A stretch of DNA of 64,000 nucleotides from Croceimicrobium sp963974215 (GCA_963974215.1 CAXBBL010000001.1:496001-560000), one strand, 5' to 3'; positions 44,648 through 54,036 are shown, counted from the first letter of the stretch. Translations and numbers: made by a program. The notes: generated by a model not told the origin, from the sequence alone.

Positions 44648-45349
44648 ATGAAAATAGGCGTAGTAGTATTTCCAGGTAGCAATTGCGATCATGATATGAT
44701 TTACACCCTCCAAAATTTGGGTCACGAGGTAGTAGAGTTGTGGCATAAAGATACCGACTTGCAAGCAGTGGAAATGGTAGCTATTCCTGGCGGATTCTCT
44801 TATGGCGATTACCTGCGTTCCGGCGCTATTGCTAGATTCTCACCCATTATGGACTCGGTAATTGATTTTGCCAATGCCGGTGGTTACGTACTTGGGGTTT
44901 GCAATGGTTTTCAGGTTTTATGCGAAAGCGGTCTTTTACCAGGAACCCTCTTACATAATACCAGTCATACTTTCGTTTGCAAGAATGTTCACTTAAGTCC
45001 CGCAAGTAAAACGGCGGCGATCAGTGCCAATTTAGATACAGAAAGAACTTATAAAATCCCCGTAGCGCACGGCGAGGGACGTTACTACGCTTCGGATGAA
45101 GTACTGGATCAACTAGAAACCAAGGATCAAATTCTATTTCGTTACGCTACCGCAGATGGCCAAATAACTGAGGAGGCAAACTTTAACGGTGCTTCTCGTA
45201 ATATTGCTGGAGTTTGTAATGCGGGTAAGAATGTATTCGGCATGATGCCGCACCCAGAAAGAGCCGCGGATATTAATTTAGGTAATGAAGATGGCCGTCT
45301 TTTATTCGATAGCCTTTTTAGCAACATCAGCGCCGCTGCTGAGGCTTAG
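44648..45349 (+). CDS. purQ: Phosphoribosylformylglycinamidine synthase, glutaminase subunit
   Basis: 233 residues, the size of PurQ. Class I glutaminase motifs are VVFPGSNCDHDM at the start, VEMVAIPGGFSYGDYLRSGA, the nucleophile elbow LGVCNGFQVLCESGLLPG, and PHPERAAD with the catalytic His/Glu. It supplies ammonia to PurL in the fourth step of purine synthesis. The existence of a separate PurQ implies the three-component (PurS/PurL/PurQ) system, although many Bacteroidota also have the long fused PurL; neither partner is in this window. Stop overlaps the convergent GNAT gene by four bases. Confidence 0.95.
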   Translation: MKIGVVVFPGSNCDHDMIYTLQNLGHEVVELWHKDTDLQAVEMVAIPGGFSYGDYLRSGAIARFSPIMDSVIDFANAGGYVLGVCNGFQVLCESGLLPGTLLHNTSHTFVCKNVHLSPASKTAAISANLDTERTYKIPVAHGEGRYYASDEVLDQLETKDQILFRYATADGQITEEANFNGASRNIAGVCNAGKNVFGMMPHPERAADINLGNEDGRLLFDSLFSNISAAAEA

Positions 45350-45807
45350 AGCACTTTTTCTACTCTAAAGTTTATTAGTATTTCTTCGCCTAATTGGTTC
45401 TCATTCTCTTTGAGAACGGCAAAGCCCTGGGCTAGAAAGAAGGGTTTGGCCATATAGCTTACATCGCTATAAATTTTTGTGGCGCCACGTTTTTTCGCTT
45501 CCGCTAAGATGGCCCTATACAGTTGCTTCGCGTATCCTTTACCTTGTTGATGTTGGCTTACATATAGAAAATCGAAATAGTCTTCACCTTTTAAGGAAGC
45601 AAAGCCCATCACTTCATTTTCGACTTCTAGTAGTATAGTATATTGTTCTTTTATCAGCCCTAGCCAGCGTGAGGAAACATCGGCTCTATCGCTCCAAACT
45701 TTTAATTGCGCTTGGCTATAGTGTTCTTTGCCACTATTTAAAATAGAATCTCGGAAGAGCTGCTTAAGCTTTCCGAGATCCTTAATATTTGCCTTTCGTA
45801 TGGCCAC
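45346..45807 (-). CDS. GNAT family N-acetyltransferase
   Basis: 153 residues covering one GNAT fold: VMGFASLKGEDYFDFLYVSQ (strands 4-5) and QHQQGKGYAKQLYRAILAEA, the acetyl-CoA pyrophosphate loop QQGKGYA. The C-terminal FFLAQGFAVLKENENQLGEE ends the fold. Substrate unknown. Eleven bases downstream of the beta-propeller gene on the same strand, convergent with purQ. Confidence 0.88.
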   Translation of the reverse strand: MAIRKANIKDLGKLKQLFRDSILNSGKEHYSQAQLKVWSDRADVSSRWLGLIKEQYTILLEVENEVMGFASLKGEDYFDFLYVSQHQQGKGYAKQLYRAILAEAKKRGATKIYSDVSYMAKPFFLAQGFAVLKENENQLGEEILINFRVEKVL

Positions 45808-45818
45808 GAAGAGAGGTG

Positions 45819-48524
45819 TTAGGGTCTTACCTGAATTTTACGACTTATTCGGCTACTACCTTTTCTAAGATTTAAAATATAGGTACCAGCTTTTAGACTA
45901 GGTAATCGGTAGCTTTTGGTAGTCCCAGTTTCTTTAATCCAACGATCTTCGAGCACCGACTGTCCCTGTATGGTATATAAATTCACTTCCCAAATCCCTT
46001 CTTCTTGCCCTTCTATTTTAATGAAGTCCTTCGTAAGGGTGGGGTAAATATTGAATTCTGGGCTAGCGTCTACGAGGCTTTGCTCATCTATGCCAATGCC
46101 GCCGGCAAACTGGGCCGTATAAACGCCTCTGCCGTGAGTAGCTGCCATTATGGTATAATCGCTCATACGCAGTTGTAACATATCAACCCTAACATTGGCC
46201 AAACCGTTGTTTGCTGGGACCCAGTTGGGAGAAGCGTCCATAAAATTGCGTGTTTCCCAAACGCCAAGCTCGGTAGCAAGGATTACATTATTGGAGTCGC
46301 GGGGATTAAAGAGCGACCACCTTACAGGCATATCGGGTAAGTCTCCATCCTTAATCGTCCAGTTTTGTCCACCGTCAGGGGTATAAAAAACAGAAGGAAT
46401 ACCATAATTCGAATAGGTAACAAGTAGCTCATCTTCACTTCTGCCTACCTGAATACAGCTTAAATATCCCGCGGGGAAATTAGAGCCAGTGAGCTCGGTA
46501 ATAATTTCAGGACTGCTGCCATCGGCATGATCTACCCTGAAAAGTTTTCCTGATCCACCACCCACAAAAACGGTGCTAGCGGTATCGAAATAAGGAGAGA
46601 CTTTAATACTAGTTGCGCTTCCGCCCAACGGGCGAATTTCTAAATCCTCTTCAATATGCGATGCATTTACCGCTCGGTAACGATAAATATTACGAGCGTT
46701 TTTACAAGCATAGAGAATACTTAAATCTGAGTCGTAGTCGGCAGGATTAATAAAACGTCCGTCACCATTGTTGATAAAGCGCTGGCCGAATGAGTTACCG
46801 CTATTGAATGAACGCCAATAGGCATTGTAAACGTAGCTGGTAATTTGAAAGTTAGAAGATACCTGATCGATAAAGCAAAAGGCGCCATCGCCGCCCGTAG
46901 CGCGATCGGTGATGCCTAAGCCTGCCTGACTAAACCTTTCGGTACCATTATCTTGCGAACCAGCTAGCATTACATCCGAACCAGCATCAGGGCTGATAGC
47001 TCCCGCATAATACTGGGTGACATTATAAGCCGCATTGCGATCGCTAAAGCTAGGGAAGGGTGAATTAAAATTACTAGAGTAAGCTACACCACCATCATTC
47101 CCACTGAGAATTTCGCTGGAGGACCCTGGCTTAAAAATAAACTCATGTTGATCGGCGTGCAAGTAAGGGTAACCAAAGCCGCCATACCAATGGGATACTT
47201 GCTGCCAAGTATTACCAGTATCTTGTGAACGAAACACATTGATACCACCGATTACTAGGGTAGCCGCATCGTTTGGATCAACTTGAGCAATTAAGTCGTA
47301 CCAAGCTTGGCCACGGGTAAAATCGCTCGCAGGAATGCCTGGGTCATCGTCATTGGGTTCGGGTAGGTTTTGCCAAGTGGCACCCGAATCGGTGCTGCGT
47401 AAAAGCTTATCTAAAACGCCATTTTTTTCAACCATAGCGTAAATAATAGCCGCATTACTTGGTGCAACAGCCAGCTCAACTCTCTCGCCATCGGTATTGC
47501 GAACGCGGGTAAAATTTAGTCCGTCATCGCTGTAAAGGATATCTCCACCGCCGCGATTACCGTTGGTGCTTATGGCATTTACAGATCCTACCCAAATACG
47601 GTTATCGGGTCCGATTTCGAGATCGCCAACGGCATAATGATAATTTTGGCCGGCTACGGTTGGCATAACTTGGGTGAAACTTTGGCCACCATCAGTAGAG
47701 CGGTATAAACCTTCATCACCCACCTGTGCGCTAAATCCGCTATAGTCGGCATTACGCACAGCGACATATAAAACGCCTTGGCCATTTTCGTCGCGTACTT
47801 CGATGTCGCGTATAAATTTCATATTGGTGCTTGCGCTGAGCTGACTCCAGGTTAAACCGCCGTCGGTACTTTTAAAGAGCCCATCGCCCATACCACCTGA
47901 TCCTGATCCAAAGCCTTCGCCTGTGCCTACATAAAAGGTTTGAGTATTGGTAGGATCATAAGCAATAGCACTTACGGAAAGTGTTTTCCAAAAATCATCA
48001 ACTGGAACCCAGGGGTTTGCGCCATTGCTAATTTGAGTATTATACCATAAGCCCCCCGTTACACCACCGGCCCAAACTTTCTCTAAATTAGGGTCGTTTG
48101 GATCATACATTATGGCTCTGGTTCTGCCGCCTACATCATAAGGACCACGTTCTTCCCAAATTAAAGCAGGCAGATTACTAGTATCTAAACCTGCGTTTTT
48201 CAGGCTATACTGCGCGGCAGCACCCTGCAATCTACTTTTAGCGAGTTGTAGTTTTTCCGGAGTAGGATAACCCAAAGCGGGATCCATAGTCATGATGAAA
48301 TTCTGTTGCCAGGCTAAGTCGGGACGGTCTGCTTTTGGCATGTTTTCCCATTCTTCGAGGTCAATTTCACGTGCATCATCATTGTAAGGATGGGTAGCTA
48401 GAAACTCTTCATATTTTTGAAAACGATCTAATTCGGGGCTCTTGGAGTTTGTTTGAAAAGCAAGTACAATAGAGGCTATAATACCAAGGCCTATAGCCGT
48501 GGATAGGGCTGTTGTCTTCTTCAT
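45819..48524 (-). CDS. T9SS-secreted VPS10/sortilin-like BNR beta-propeller protein
   Basis: 901 residues: signal region, then a long propeller with repeated Asp-box/BNR units (for example GLFKSTDGGLTWSQLSAS, GLYRSTDGGQSFTQVMPT, LLRSTDSGATWQNLPEPN, VFRSQDTGNTWQQVSHW). These are the S/T-x-D-G-G-x-T-W motifs of VPS10/sialidase-type propellers. The C-terminal 85 residues form a type A sorting domain for type IX secretion, but its first motif reads NIYPTLTKDFIKI, not the usual YPNPxxD. Surface or secreted protein; binding or hydrolase role unknown. It stands 11 bases before the GNAT gene. Confidence 0.85.
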   Translation of the reverse strand: MKKTTALSTAIGLGIIASIVLAFQTNSKSPELDRFQKYEEFLATHPYNDDAREIDLEEWENMPKADRPDLAWQQNFIMTMDPALGYPTPEKLQLAKSRLQGAAAQYSLKNAGLDTSNLPALIWEERGPYDVGGRTRAIMYDPNDPNLEKVWAGGVTGGLWYNTQISNGANPWVPVDDFWKTLSVSAIAYDPTNTQTFYVGTGEGFGSGSGGMGDGLFKSTDGGLTWSQLSASTNMKFIRDIEVRDENGQGVLYVAVRNADYSGFSAQVGDEGLYRSTDGGQSFTQVMPTVAGQNYHYAVGDLEIGPDNRIWVGSVNAISTNGNRGGGDILYSDDGLNFTRVRNTDGERVELAVAPSNAAIIYAMVEKNGVLDKLLRSTDSGATWQNLPEPNDDDPGIPASDFTRGQAWYDLIAQVDPNDAATLVIGGINVFRSQDTGNTWQQVSHWYGGFGYPYLHADQHEFIFKPGSSSEILSGNDGGVAYSSNFNSPFPSFSDRNAAYNVTQYYAGAISPDAGSDVMLAGSQDNGTERFSQAGLGITDRATGGDGAFCFIDQVSSNFQITSYVYNAYWRSFNSGNSFGQRFINNGDGRFINPADYDSDLSILYACKNARNIYRYRAVNASHIEEDLEIRPLGGSATSIKVSPYFDTASTVFVGGGSGKLFRVDHADGSSPEIITELTGSNFPAGYLSCIQVGRSEDELLVTYSNYGIPSVFYTPDGGQNWTIKDGDLPDMPVRWSLFNPRDSNNVILATELGVWETRNFMDASPNWVPANNGLANVRVDMLQLRMSDYTIMAATHGRGVYTAQFAGGIGIDEQSLVDASPEFNIYPTLTKDFIKIEGQEEGIWEVNLYTIQGQSVLEDRWIKETGTTKSYRLPSLKAGTYILNLRKGSSRISRKIQVRP

Positions 48525-48666
48525 AAATCGTTCACAATTATTAAAAGGGTTAAATCGGGAGCGCTAAAATAGCCGAGAAAAGGAAATAATAGCTGTTTAT
48601 AAACAACGCATTTGCAAAGAATAGGTTTGGTCGATTAGTAAATTCGCGTGAGGAGTACTAGTTGAA

Positions 48667-50439
48667 TTAGCTGAACTCCATTAATTTGCGACGATAAACA
48701 GAAAATAATTTGCTTTTACTTACAAAGCCCAGGTATTTTCCATTCTCGGTAACGGGAAGATTCCAAGCCCCACTAGACTGAAATTTTTTCATCACTGAAG
48801 ACATGTCTTCTTTTATATCAACTACCGCTGGGGGAGGGCTCATTAGTTCAGAAACGTAGGTATTATCGTAAAGGCTATGATCGAACATAATGGTACGGAA
48901 GTCATCTAGCGTAAGCACACCAACCATAATGCCCTCTTCGTCAATTACTGGGAACAGGTTGCGCTTAGAGCGACTCACGACCTTCACTAATTGTCCTAGG
49001 GTAAATTCGGGTTTTACTTTTTTAAAATCCTTTTCTACCACGCTTGCAATACTAAGCAGGGTGAGAATCGCTTGGTCCTTATTATGCGTAAGTAAGTCGC
49101 CGCGTTTGGCCAATTGCATGGTATAAATAGAATGGGGTAAAATGCTGCGTGTTACTAAATAAGAAATGGCCGAAACAGTCATTAAGGGCAAGAAGAGATC
49201 ATAGCCAGCAGTGATTTCGGCAATCATAAATATGGCTGTAAGAGGGGCATGCAGCACACCAGCCATTAAGCCCGCCATTCCAACAAGCGAGAAATTGGTA
49301 GTACTAATATCACTCAAGCCACTTTGGTTAACTAAAAAGGCAAAGGCAAAACCCAAGGCCGCTCCCACGAAAAGTGAAGGCGCAAAAATTCCCCCAATAC
49401 CACCTGCGCCAAAAGTAAAAACCGAAGCAAATATTTTGAGAAAGACTAAGCCTAAAAGTAGAGCTACCACTATGTATGGACCGCTGAACCAGTCGTAAAG
49501 AATGCTTTGATTTACAATTGATATAACCTCCCCATTGAGCAGGGTATTGATTAATTCATAACCTTCACCATATAAGGGTGGAACCAACCAAATAAGTAAT
49601 CCTAAGGATAAGCCGCCAAATAAAACTTTTTGCCAAGTGCTTTTAATCTTGCTGAAAAGTTCATCGAAATAGAAATATACCTTCGTAAAATAAACCGAAG
49701 CCAAGGCAGTAAGTACCCCCATCAGGGCATAAAGTGGAAGGTCGCTAATTTCAAAAGCCGCCAAGGCCTTATAGTGAAAGAGGTAATCGTTGCCTTGAAT
49801 GAAAATGGAAGTTACCGCGCCCGATACCGAAGCTAAGAGTAAAGGAACTAAAGAGGCTAAAGTTAAATCAAGACTAAAGATTTCAATGGTAAAAATGATG
49901 GCGGCAATAGGTGCATTAAAAATAGAAGCAATAGCCCCCGCGGTTGCACAACCCATTAAAAGAATGCGCTGCCTAAAGTTGAGGTGCATCATTCTCCCTA
50001 AATTAGAACCAATGGCCGAACCGGTTCCTACGGTGGGTCCCTCTAGTCCTACCGATCCACCAAAACCAACAGTAAGCGCTGAGGTGATTAAATAGGCATA
50101 AGTTTTATAAACCTGTAAAAATCCGCTGCGGCGCGAGATGGCATAAAGCGTGGAAGGAATCCCCTCCGAAATGGGCTTGTTAATAATGCGCTTTACGATA
50201 ACGGTAAGTATTATACCGATTAGGGGAAAGGCAAAATAGTAAAGGTTGAAGTATTGATCTAAATAATCACTGCGCACCATTTCTTGGATGAAATGTGTGG
50301 TGTTTTTTAGAATAACGGCCACTAATCCCGTAATAAAGCCCACCAAAATACTCAGCATAAGCACAAAGCGGTCTTGCGAAATATGTTTCGCACGCCACAG
50401 TAAAAACCGGCCGAGTAAAGATTTAGGCTTCGGAGTCAT
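48667..50439 (-). CDS. ClC-family chloride channel/transporter with CBS pair
   Basis: 590 residues. The ClC membrane domain (about 25-440) keeps the gating glutamate region GSVGLEGPTVGTGSAIGS (Glu133) and GAGGIGGIFAPSLFVGAALG (the GxFxP filter loop). The third filter segment reads SEGIPSTLYA, so the canonical Ser of GSGIP is replaced by Glu92. Two CBS domains fill the C-terminus (about 460-585), including VIDEEGIMVGVLTLDDFRTI and NLPVTENGKYLGFVSKSKLF, and would bind adenine nucleotides. Inner membrane, Cl-/H+ exchange or channel. Its start shares one base with the aspS stop (TAATG). Confidence 0.93.
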   Translation of the reverse strand: MTPKPKSLLGRFLLWRAKHISQDRFVLMLSILVGFITGLVAVILKNTTHFIQEMVRSDYLDQYFNLYYFAFPLIGIILTVIVKRIINKPISEGIPSTLYAISRRSGFLQVYKTYAYLITSALTVGFGGSVGLEGPTVGTGSAIGSNLGRMMHLNFRQRILLMGCATAGAIASIFNAPIAAIIFTIEIFSLDLTLASLVPLLLASVSGAVTSIFIQGNDYLFHYKALAAFEISDLPLYALMGVLTALASVYFTKVYFYFDELFSKIKSTWQKVLFGGLSLGLLIWLVPPLYGEGYELINTLLNGEVISIVNQSILYDWFSGPYIVVALLLGLVFLKIFASVFTFGAGGIGGIFAPSLFVGAALGFAFAFLVNQSGLSDISTTNFSLVGMAGLMAGVLHAPLTAIFMIAEITAGYDLFLPLMTVSAISYLVTRSILPHSIYTMQLAKRGDLLTHNKDQAILTLLSIASVVEKDFKKVKPEFTLGQLVKVVSRSKRNLFPVIDEEGIMVGVLTLDDFRTIMFDHSLYDNTYVSELMSPPPAVVDIKEDMSSVMKKFQSSGAWNLPVTENGKYLGFVSKSKLFSVYRRKLMEFS

Positions 50440-52193
50440 TATTTACCTTTCTGCTCTAAAGCAATTCCTAATTCTTTTAGTTGTTCAGCATCGATAGGGG
50501 AAGGGCTGTTGATCATTAAATCGCGACCCGAGTTATTTTTCGGGAAGGCGATAAAGTCGCGGATGGTTTCTGAACCACCAAGTAATGCTACCAAACGATC
50601 GAAGCCAAAGGCAATACCACCGTGGGGAGGAGCGCCATATTCAAAGGCATCCATTAAAAATCCAAATTGCGCTTTGGCCTCTTCCGGGCTGAAGCCCAGC
50701 ACTTCAAACATGCGGCTTTGCACTGCGCGATCATGGATACGAATCGAACCACCGCCGATTTCATTTCCGTTTAAAACAATATCGTAGGCATTGGCACGTA
50801 CCTTTCCGGGATCCGTGTCTAAAAGTGCAAAGTCTTCGAGTTTAGGCGAAGTAAAAGGGTGGTGCATCGCATGGAAGCGACCACTTTCTTCATCCCATTC
50901 TAAAAGGGGGAAGTCTACTACCCAAAGTGGGGCATATTCGTCGCTTTTGCGCAAGCCTAATTCTTCTGCCATATAAAGGCGCAATTCGCTCATGGCTTTG
51001 CGAGTTTTAGTTTCGGCGCCTGCTAAAATCAGAATTAAATCGCCCGGCTTAGAGCCACATTGCTGATGCCAAAGGGCCTGCTCTTCTTCATTATAAAATT
51101 TGTCAACCGAAGATTTAAAACTGCCGTCTTCATTGTATTTCGACCAAATAAGGCCGTTCATACCAATTTGCGGACGCTTAACCCAGTTGGTGATGGCATC
51201 TAGCTGCTTACGAGTATAAGTAGCGCAATTTTCTACCGAAATCGCGAGTACTGTTTCGGCATCATCAAAAACTTGGAAGCCTTTATTTTGCACCAAATTA
51301 TTGATTTGGTTTAATTTCATTGCAAAGCGAATGTCAGGCTTGTCGTTGCCATATTGCTCCATCGCTTCGGCGTAAGTGAGAACGGGGAAATTCTCTATTT
51401 CTACACCTTTAATGTCTTTCAAAAGAGATTTTACAAATTTTTCAAAAGTGCTTAACACATCGGCTTGCTCTACGAAAGCCATTTCACAGTCGATTTGGGT
51501 AAACTCGGGTTGGCGATCGGCGCGTAAATCCTCATCTCTAAAACATCTTACAATTTGGTAGTACCGGTCGTAGCCAGATACCATCAATAGCTGCTTGAAG
51601 GTTTGAGGCGATTGCGGTAAAGCGTAAAATTGCCCCTCGTTCATACGTGAAGGCACTACAAAGTCGCGGGCTCCCTCGGGGGTAGATTTGATTAAATAGG
51701 GAGTTTCAATCTCTAAAAAGTCGGCACTATTTAAAAAGGCTCTGGCCGCTTGGGCTACCTTATGGCGGAGCATAATGTTTTTCTTAACTGGCTCACGACG
51801 TAAGTCTAAATAGCGATATTTCATGCGGAGCTCTTCGCCACCGTCACTTTCTTCTTCTATGGTAAAGGGCGGAGTGAGGGAGGCATTAAGAATGTCAAGT
51901 TTGGTGACTTTAATTTCAATTTCACCCGTGGACATTTTAGGGTTTTTACTCTCGCGTTCTAAAACTTCACCACTAATACTAATCACATATTCGCGTCCTA
52001 ATTTTCTTGCTTTAAGCAGAAGGGCTTCGTCTGTACCATCGTTAAAAGCCAATTGGGTTATGCCATAGCGATCGCGCAAATCGATGAAGGTCATACCGCC
52101 CAGGTTTCTAATTTTTTGCACCCAGCCGCTCAGGATAACTTCTTGTCCAATAAATGAGGCATTTAACTGCCCGCAGGTATGAGATCGATACAT
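50439..52193 (-). CDS. aspS: Aspartyl-tRNA synthetase
   Basis: 584 residues from ATG 52193, starting MYRSHTCGQLNASFIGQEVI as the family does. A start at 52214 would fall inside the TAATTTTG promoter box. An N-terminal OB-fold anticodon domain (SGWVQKIRNLGGMTFIDLRD) is followed by class II motif 2 (RCFRDEDLRADRQPEFTQID), the bacterial insertion domain and motif 3 (GIAFGFDRLVALLGG). It charges tRNA-Asp in the cytosol. Translationally coupled to the ClC gene, an unusual pairing. Confidence 0.97.
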   Translation of the reverse strand: MYRSHTCGQLNASFIGQEVILSGWVQKIRNLGGMTFIDLRDRYGITQLAFNDGTDEALLLKARKLGREYVISISGEVLERESKNPKMSTGEIEIKVTKLDILNASLTPPFTIEEESDGGEELRMKYRYLDLRREPVKKNIMLRHKVAQAARAFLNSADFLEIETPYLIKSTPEGARDFVVPSRMNEGQFYALPQSPQTFKQLLMVSGYDRYYQIVRCFRDEDLRADRQPEFTQIDCEMAFVEQADVLSTFEKFVKSLLKDIKGVEIENFPVLTYAEAMEQYGNDKPDIRFAMKLNQINNLVQNKGFQVFDDAETVLAISVENCATYTRKQLDAITNWVKRPQIGMNGLIWSKYNEDGSFKSSVDKFYNEEEQALWHQQCGSKPGDLILILAGAETKTRKAMSELRLYMAEELGLRKSDEYAPLWVVDFPLLEWDEESGRFHAMHHPFTSPKLEDFALLDTDPGKVRANAYDIVLNGNEIGGGSIRIHDRAVQSRMFEVLGFSPEEAKAQFGFLMDAFEYGAPPHGGIAFGFDRLVALLGGSETIRDFIAFPKNNSGRDLMINSPSPIDAEQLKELGIALEQKGK

Positions 52194-52211
52194 GTAATAA
52201 TATTTAGCCGG

Positions 52212-52219
52212 CAAAATTA
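52212..52219 (-). promoter_or_regulatory. Probable -7 box of aspS (TAATTTTG)
   Basis: TAnnTTTG on the minus strand, placing the transcription start near 52205 and supporting ATG 52193 as the start of aspS. Confidence 0.45.
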
Positions 52220-52281
52220 CAATATCTAAAGGCTTCCCTATTTTTGAAGCGCTTTAATTAGCACAAAATTTCAAATCTATT

Positions 52282-52722
52282 ATGATAGAGCCATTCGACG
52301 ATACCTATTTTATGCGCCAAGCCTTGGTGGAAGCACAATTAGCTATGAAGGAAGATGAAGTTCCGGTGGGGGCGGTAGTGGTTAGCAAGGGTAAAATTAT
52401 TGGCCGCGGCCGTAATCAAACCGAGCGTTTGTTGGATGTTACCGCACATGCCGAAATTTTGGCCATCTCGGCGGCAGCCAATTACTTAGGCGCTAAGTAC
52501 TTAAGAGACTGCACCCTTTATGTTACCTTAGAGCCCTGTAATATGTGTGCAGGCGCTTTGTTTTGGTCGCAAATTGGTAAAGTCGTTTTTGGAGCGGAGG
52601 ATGAAAAAAGAGGCTTTTTAAAGGAAGGCGGAAAATTACACCCTAAGACCCAACTGATTGGCCCCATTTTGCGTGAAGAAAGTAGTGAACTATTGAGACA
52701 ATTTTTTAGGGGGAAAAGATGA
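52282..52722 (+). CDS. tadA: tRNA-specific adenosine deaminase
   Basis: 146 residues with the zinc deaminase motifs: DVTAHAEILAI (His56 ligand, Glu58 proton shuttle) and LEPCNMCAGAL (Cys86 and Cys89). EVPVGAVVVSKGKIIGRGRN and GKVVFGAEDEKRGFL are typical of TadA, as is the length. It converts A34 to inosine in tRNA-Arg(ACG). It lies divergent from aspS. A separate small membrane protein follows 53 bases downstream. Confidence 0.94.
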   Translation: MIEPFDDTYFMRQALVEAQLAMKEDEVPVGAVVVSKGKIIGRGRNQTERLLDVTAHAEILAISAAANYLGAKYLRDCTLYVTLEPCNMCAGALFWSQIGKVVFGAEDEKRGFLKEGGKLHPKTQLIGPILREESSELLRQFFRGKR

Positions 52723-52774
52723 ATTTTAATAAGTGTCACTTAAATTTTGTACCTTATAGCTCAATTTATTAGAA

Positions 52775-53257
52775 ATGTTTGTCACTAACCTCCAAATTCG
52801 AAAAACTCTCCAGCTGGCGCCTATCGCCTTGCTTACCCTAATTATCGCCGATTTAGTATTGCTTTTTGTCCCTGACTTTTTAGGGGGATTGGCATTGAAT
52901 GGTTATCTCACGACCATTATTACTTTATCCATTATTTTATTTTACGCCTATTTTGGCTTTCCCATGTTCAGCTTTAACGCTGAGAGCGATCGCATTAAAA
53001 TCAAATCGCATCTTGCTTTAAGCACAATTTTTGGAAAAACCTTATCGGTGCCTAAAATGAATATTACCGACCTTAAAATTGACTTAAACGGTTTCCGTAA
53101 AAAGTTGGTAATAACCTATATAAATGGGGAAGGGAAAGAGGTTTCTGATAAGTTCTCCATTACCATTTTAAGCAATCGTAAATTAGCGATGCTTGAAAAA
53201 GCAGTAGAGAGCTTTGCACAAGAAAAGTCTCCCGCAAACTTGCATTTCTTTATTTAA
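52775..53257 (+). CDS. Small membrane protein with PH-like C-terminus, hypothetical
   Basis: 160 residues. Two membrane helices (about 17-33 and 40-64: IALLTLIIADLVLLFVPDFL and TIITLSIILFYAYFGF) precede about 95 soluble residues of strands ending in a helix (RKLAMLEKAVESFAQE), a PH-like pattern. The plan resembles the 166-residue protein at 11838, but direct similarity is not obvious. Function unknown; possibly co-transcribed with tadA. Confidence 0.6.
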   Translation: MFVTNLQIRKTLQLAPIALLTLIIADLVLLFVPDFLGGLALNGYLTTIITLSIILFYAYFGFPMFSFNAESDRIKIKSHLALSTIFGKTLSVPKMNITDLKIDLNGFRKKLVITYINGEGKEVSDKFSITILSNRKLAMLEKAVESFAQEKSPANLHFFI

Positions 53258-53282
53258 GGTAAATCTGTATACTTCCGAGAGT

Positions 53283-53319
53283 TCTGAGACTCAATTTCAG
53301 GTCAAACCCAGGTTATTAA
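53283..53319 (+). repeat. Dispersed intergenic element, copy 8
   Basis: Reads TCTGAGACTCAATTTCAGGT then CAAACCCAGGTTATTAA, aligned with copy 1 over its full length, with substitutions mainly in the central part. It lies just behind the 52775-53257 gene. Confidence 0.45.
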
Positions 53320-53379
53320 TTCATAGCCCAAAGCTATCGTTTCATAATTCTATCATTTAGGGACGAGTCTTAATAATTG

Positions 53380-53387
53380 TACCTTTG
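53380..53387 (+). promoter_or_regulatory. Probable -7 box (TACCTTTG)
   Basis: TAnnTTTG placing transcription start near 53394, so translation starts at ATG 53407, not at an upstream TTG. Confidence 0.5.
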
Positions 53388-53406
53388 TGGTCCAAAATTA
53401 AACAAT

Positions 53407-53817
53407 ATGTACCCAGAAGATATCATTGCTCCCATGCGAGCCGACTTAAGTCAAGTTGGTGTAATTGAAACTCGCACCAAAGAAGAAGTAGAAAATAATA
53501 TTAAAGCGGATGGAACCACTTTAGTGGTGATCAATTCTGTTTGTGGATGCGCCGCAGCAAATGCTCGTCCCGCCATTAAAATGGCGTCCCAGCACAGTAA
53601 ATTGCCTAATCGTATGATTACGGCTTTCGCAGGAAACGATGTAGAAGCGGTTAATACCGCTCGCGCCCTGATGGCTCCTTTTCCTCCATCTTCGCCGAGT
53701 ATTGCCTTGTTTAAAGATGGTAATTTAGTGCACATGATCGAGCGTCATCACATCGAAGGTCGCGCGGCAGAAGCTATTGCCGACAATATTAAAATGGCTT
53801 TCGACGAGTACTGCTAG
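53407..53817 (+). CDS. BrxA/BrxB family bacilliredoxin
   Basis: 136 residues from ATG 53407 (MYPEDIIAPMRADLSQVGVI, the standard start). Thioredoxin-like fold with the CGC redox site in VINSVCGCAAANARPAIKMA (Cys46 and Cys48). The C-terminal half has MAPFPPSSPSIALFKDGNLV and MIERHHIEGRAAEAIA, both family hallmarks. It removes bacillithiol or a similar thiol from mixed disulfides in Firmicutes; in Bacteroidota the partner thiol is less certain. Single gene with its own promoter box and terminator. Confidence 0.93.
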   Translation: MYPEDIIAPMRADLSQVGVIETRTKEEVENNIKADGTTLVVINSVCGCAAANARPAIKMASQHSKLPNRMITAFAGNDVEAVNTARALMAPFPPSSPSIALFKDGNLVHMIERHHIEGRAAEAIADNIKMAFDEYC

Positions 53818-53840
53818 ACTCTAAGGAGAATAAATATACA

Positions 53841-53873
53841 AGCCGCTTATCTTAAAGATTAGCGGCTTTTTTT
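53841..53873 (+). terminator. Rho-independent terminator
   Basis: AGCCGCTTATCT/AGATTAGCGGCT stem with one mismatch, followed by a T-run, after the bacilliredoxin gene. Confidence 0.85.
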
Positions 53874-53984
53874 ATGCCTAATCGGCGCTAATCTGGGTCA
53901 AGCCAAGATGGGTAGGAAATAGAATGATTAGATTAATCGGTAACAGCTCTTTAAATGCGCGTTGATTTGTTTACTAATCAACAT

Positions 53985-54015
53985 AAAAAAGCCCGACCAT
54001 AAATGGCCGGGCTTT
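53985..54015 (-). terminator. Rho-independent terminator
   Basis: On the minus strand AAAGCCCGGCCAT pairs with ATGGTCGGGCTTT across a two-base AA/TT turn, followed by T residues. It ends the T9SS protein gene at 54037. Confidence 0.85.
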
Positions 54016-54036
54016 AACAATTAGACTAAAACAAAT

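Noticed and set aside
49199..50095. Several + strand open frames opposite the ClC gene
   Set aside because: Shadows of the hydrophobic minus-strand coding sequence, without starts or domain content.
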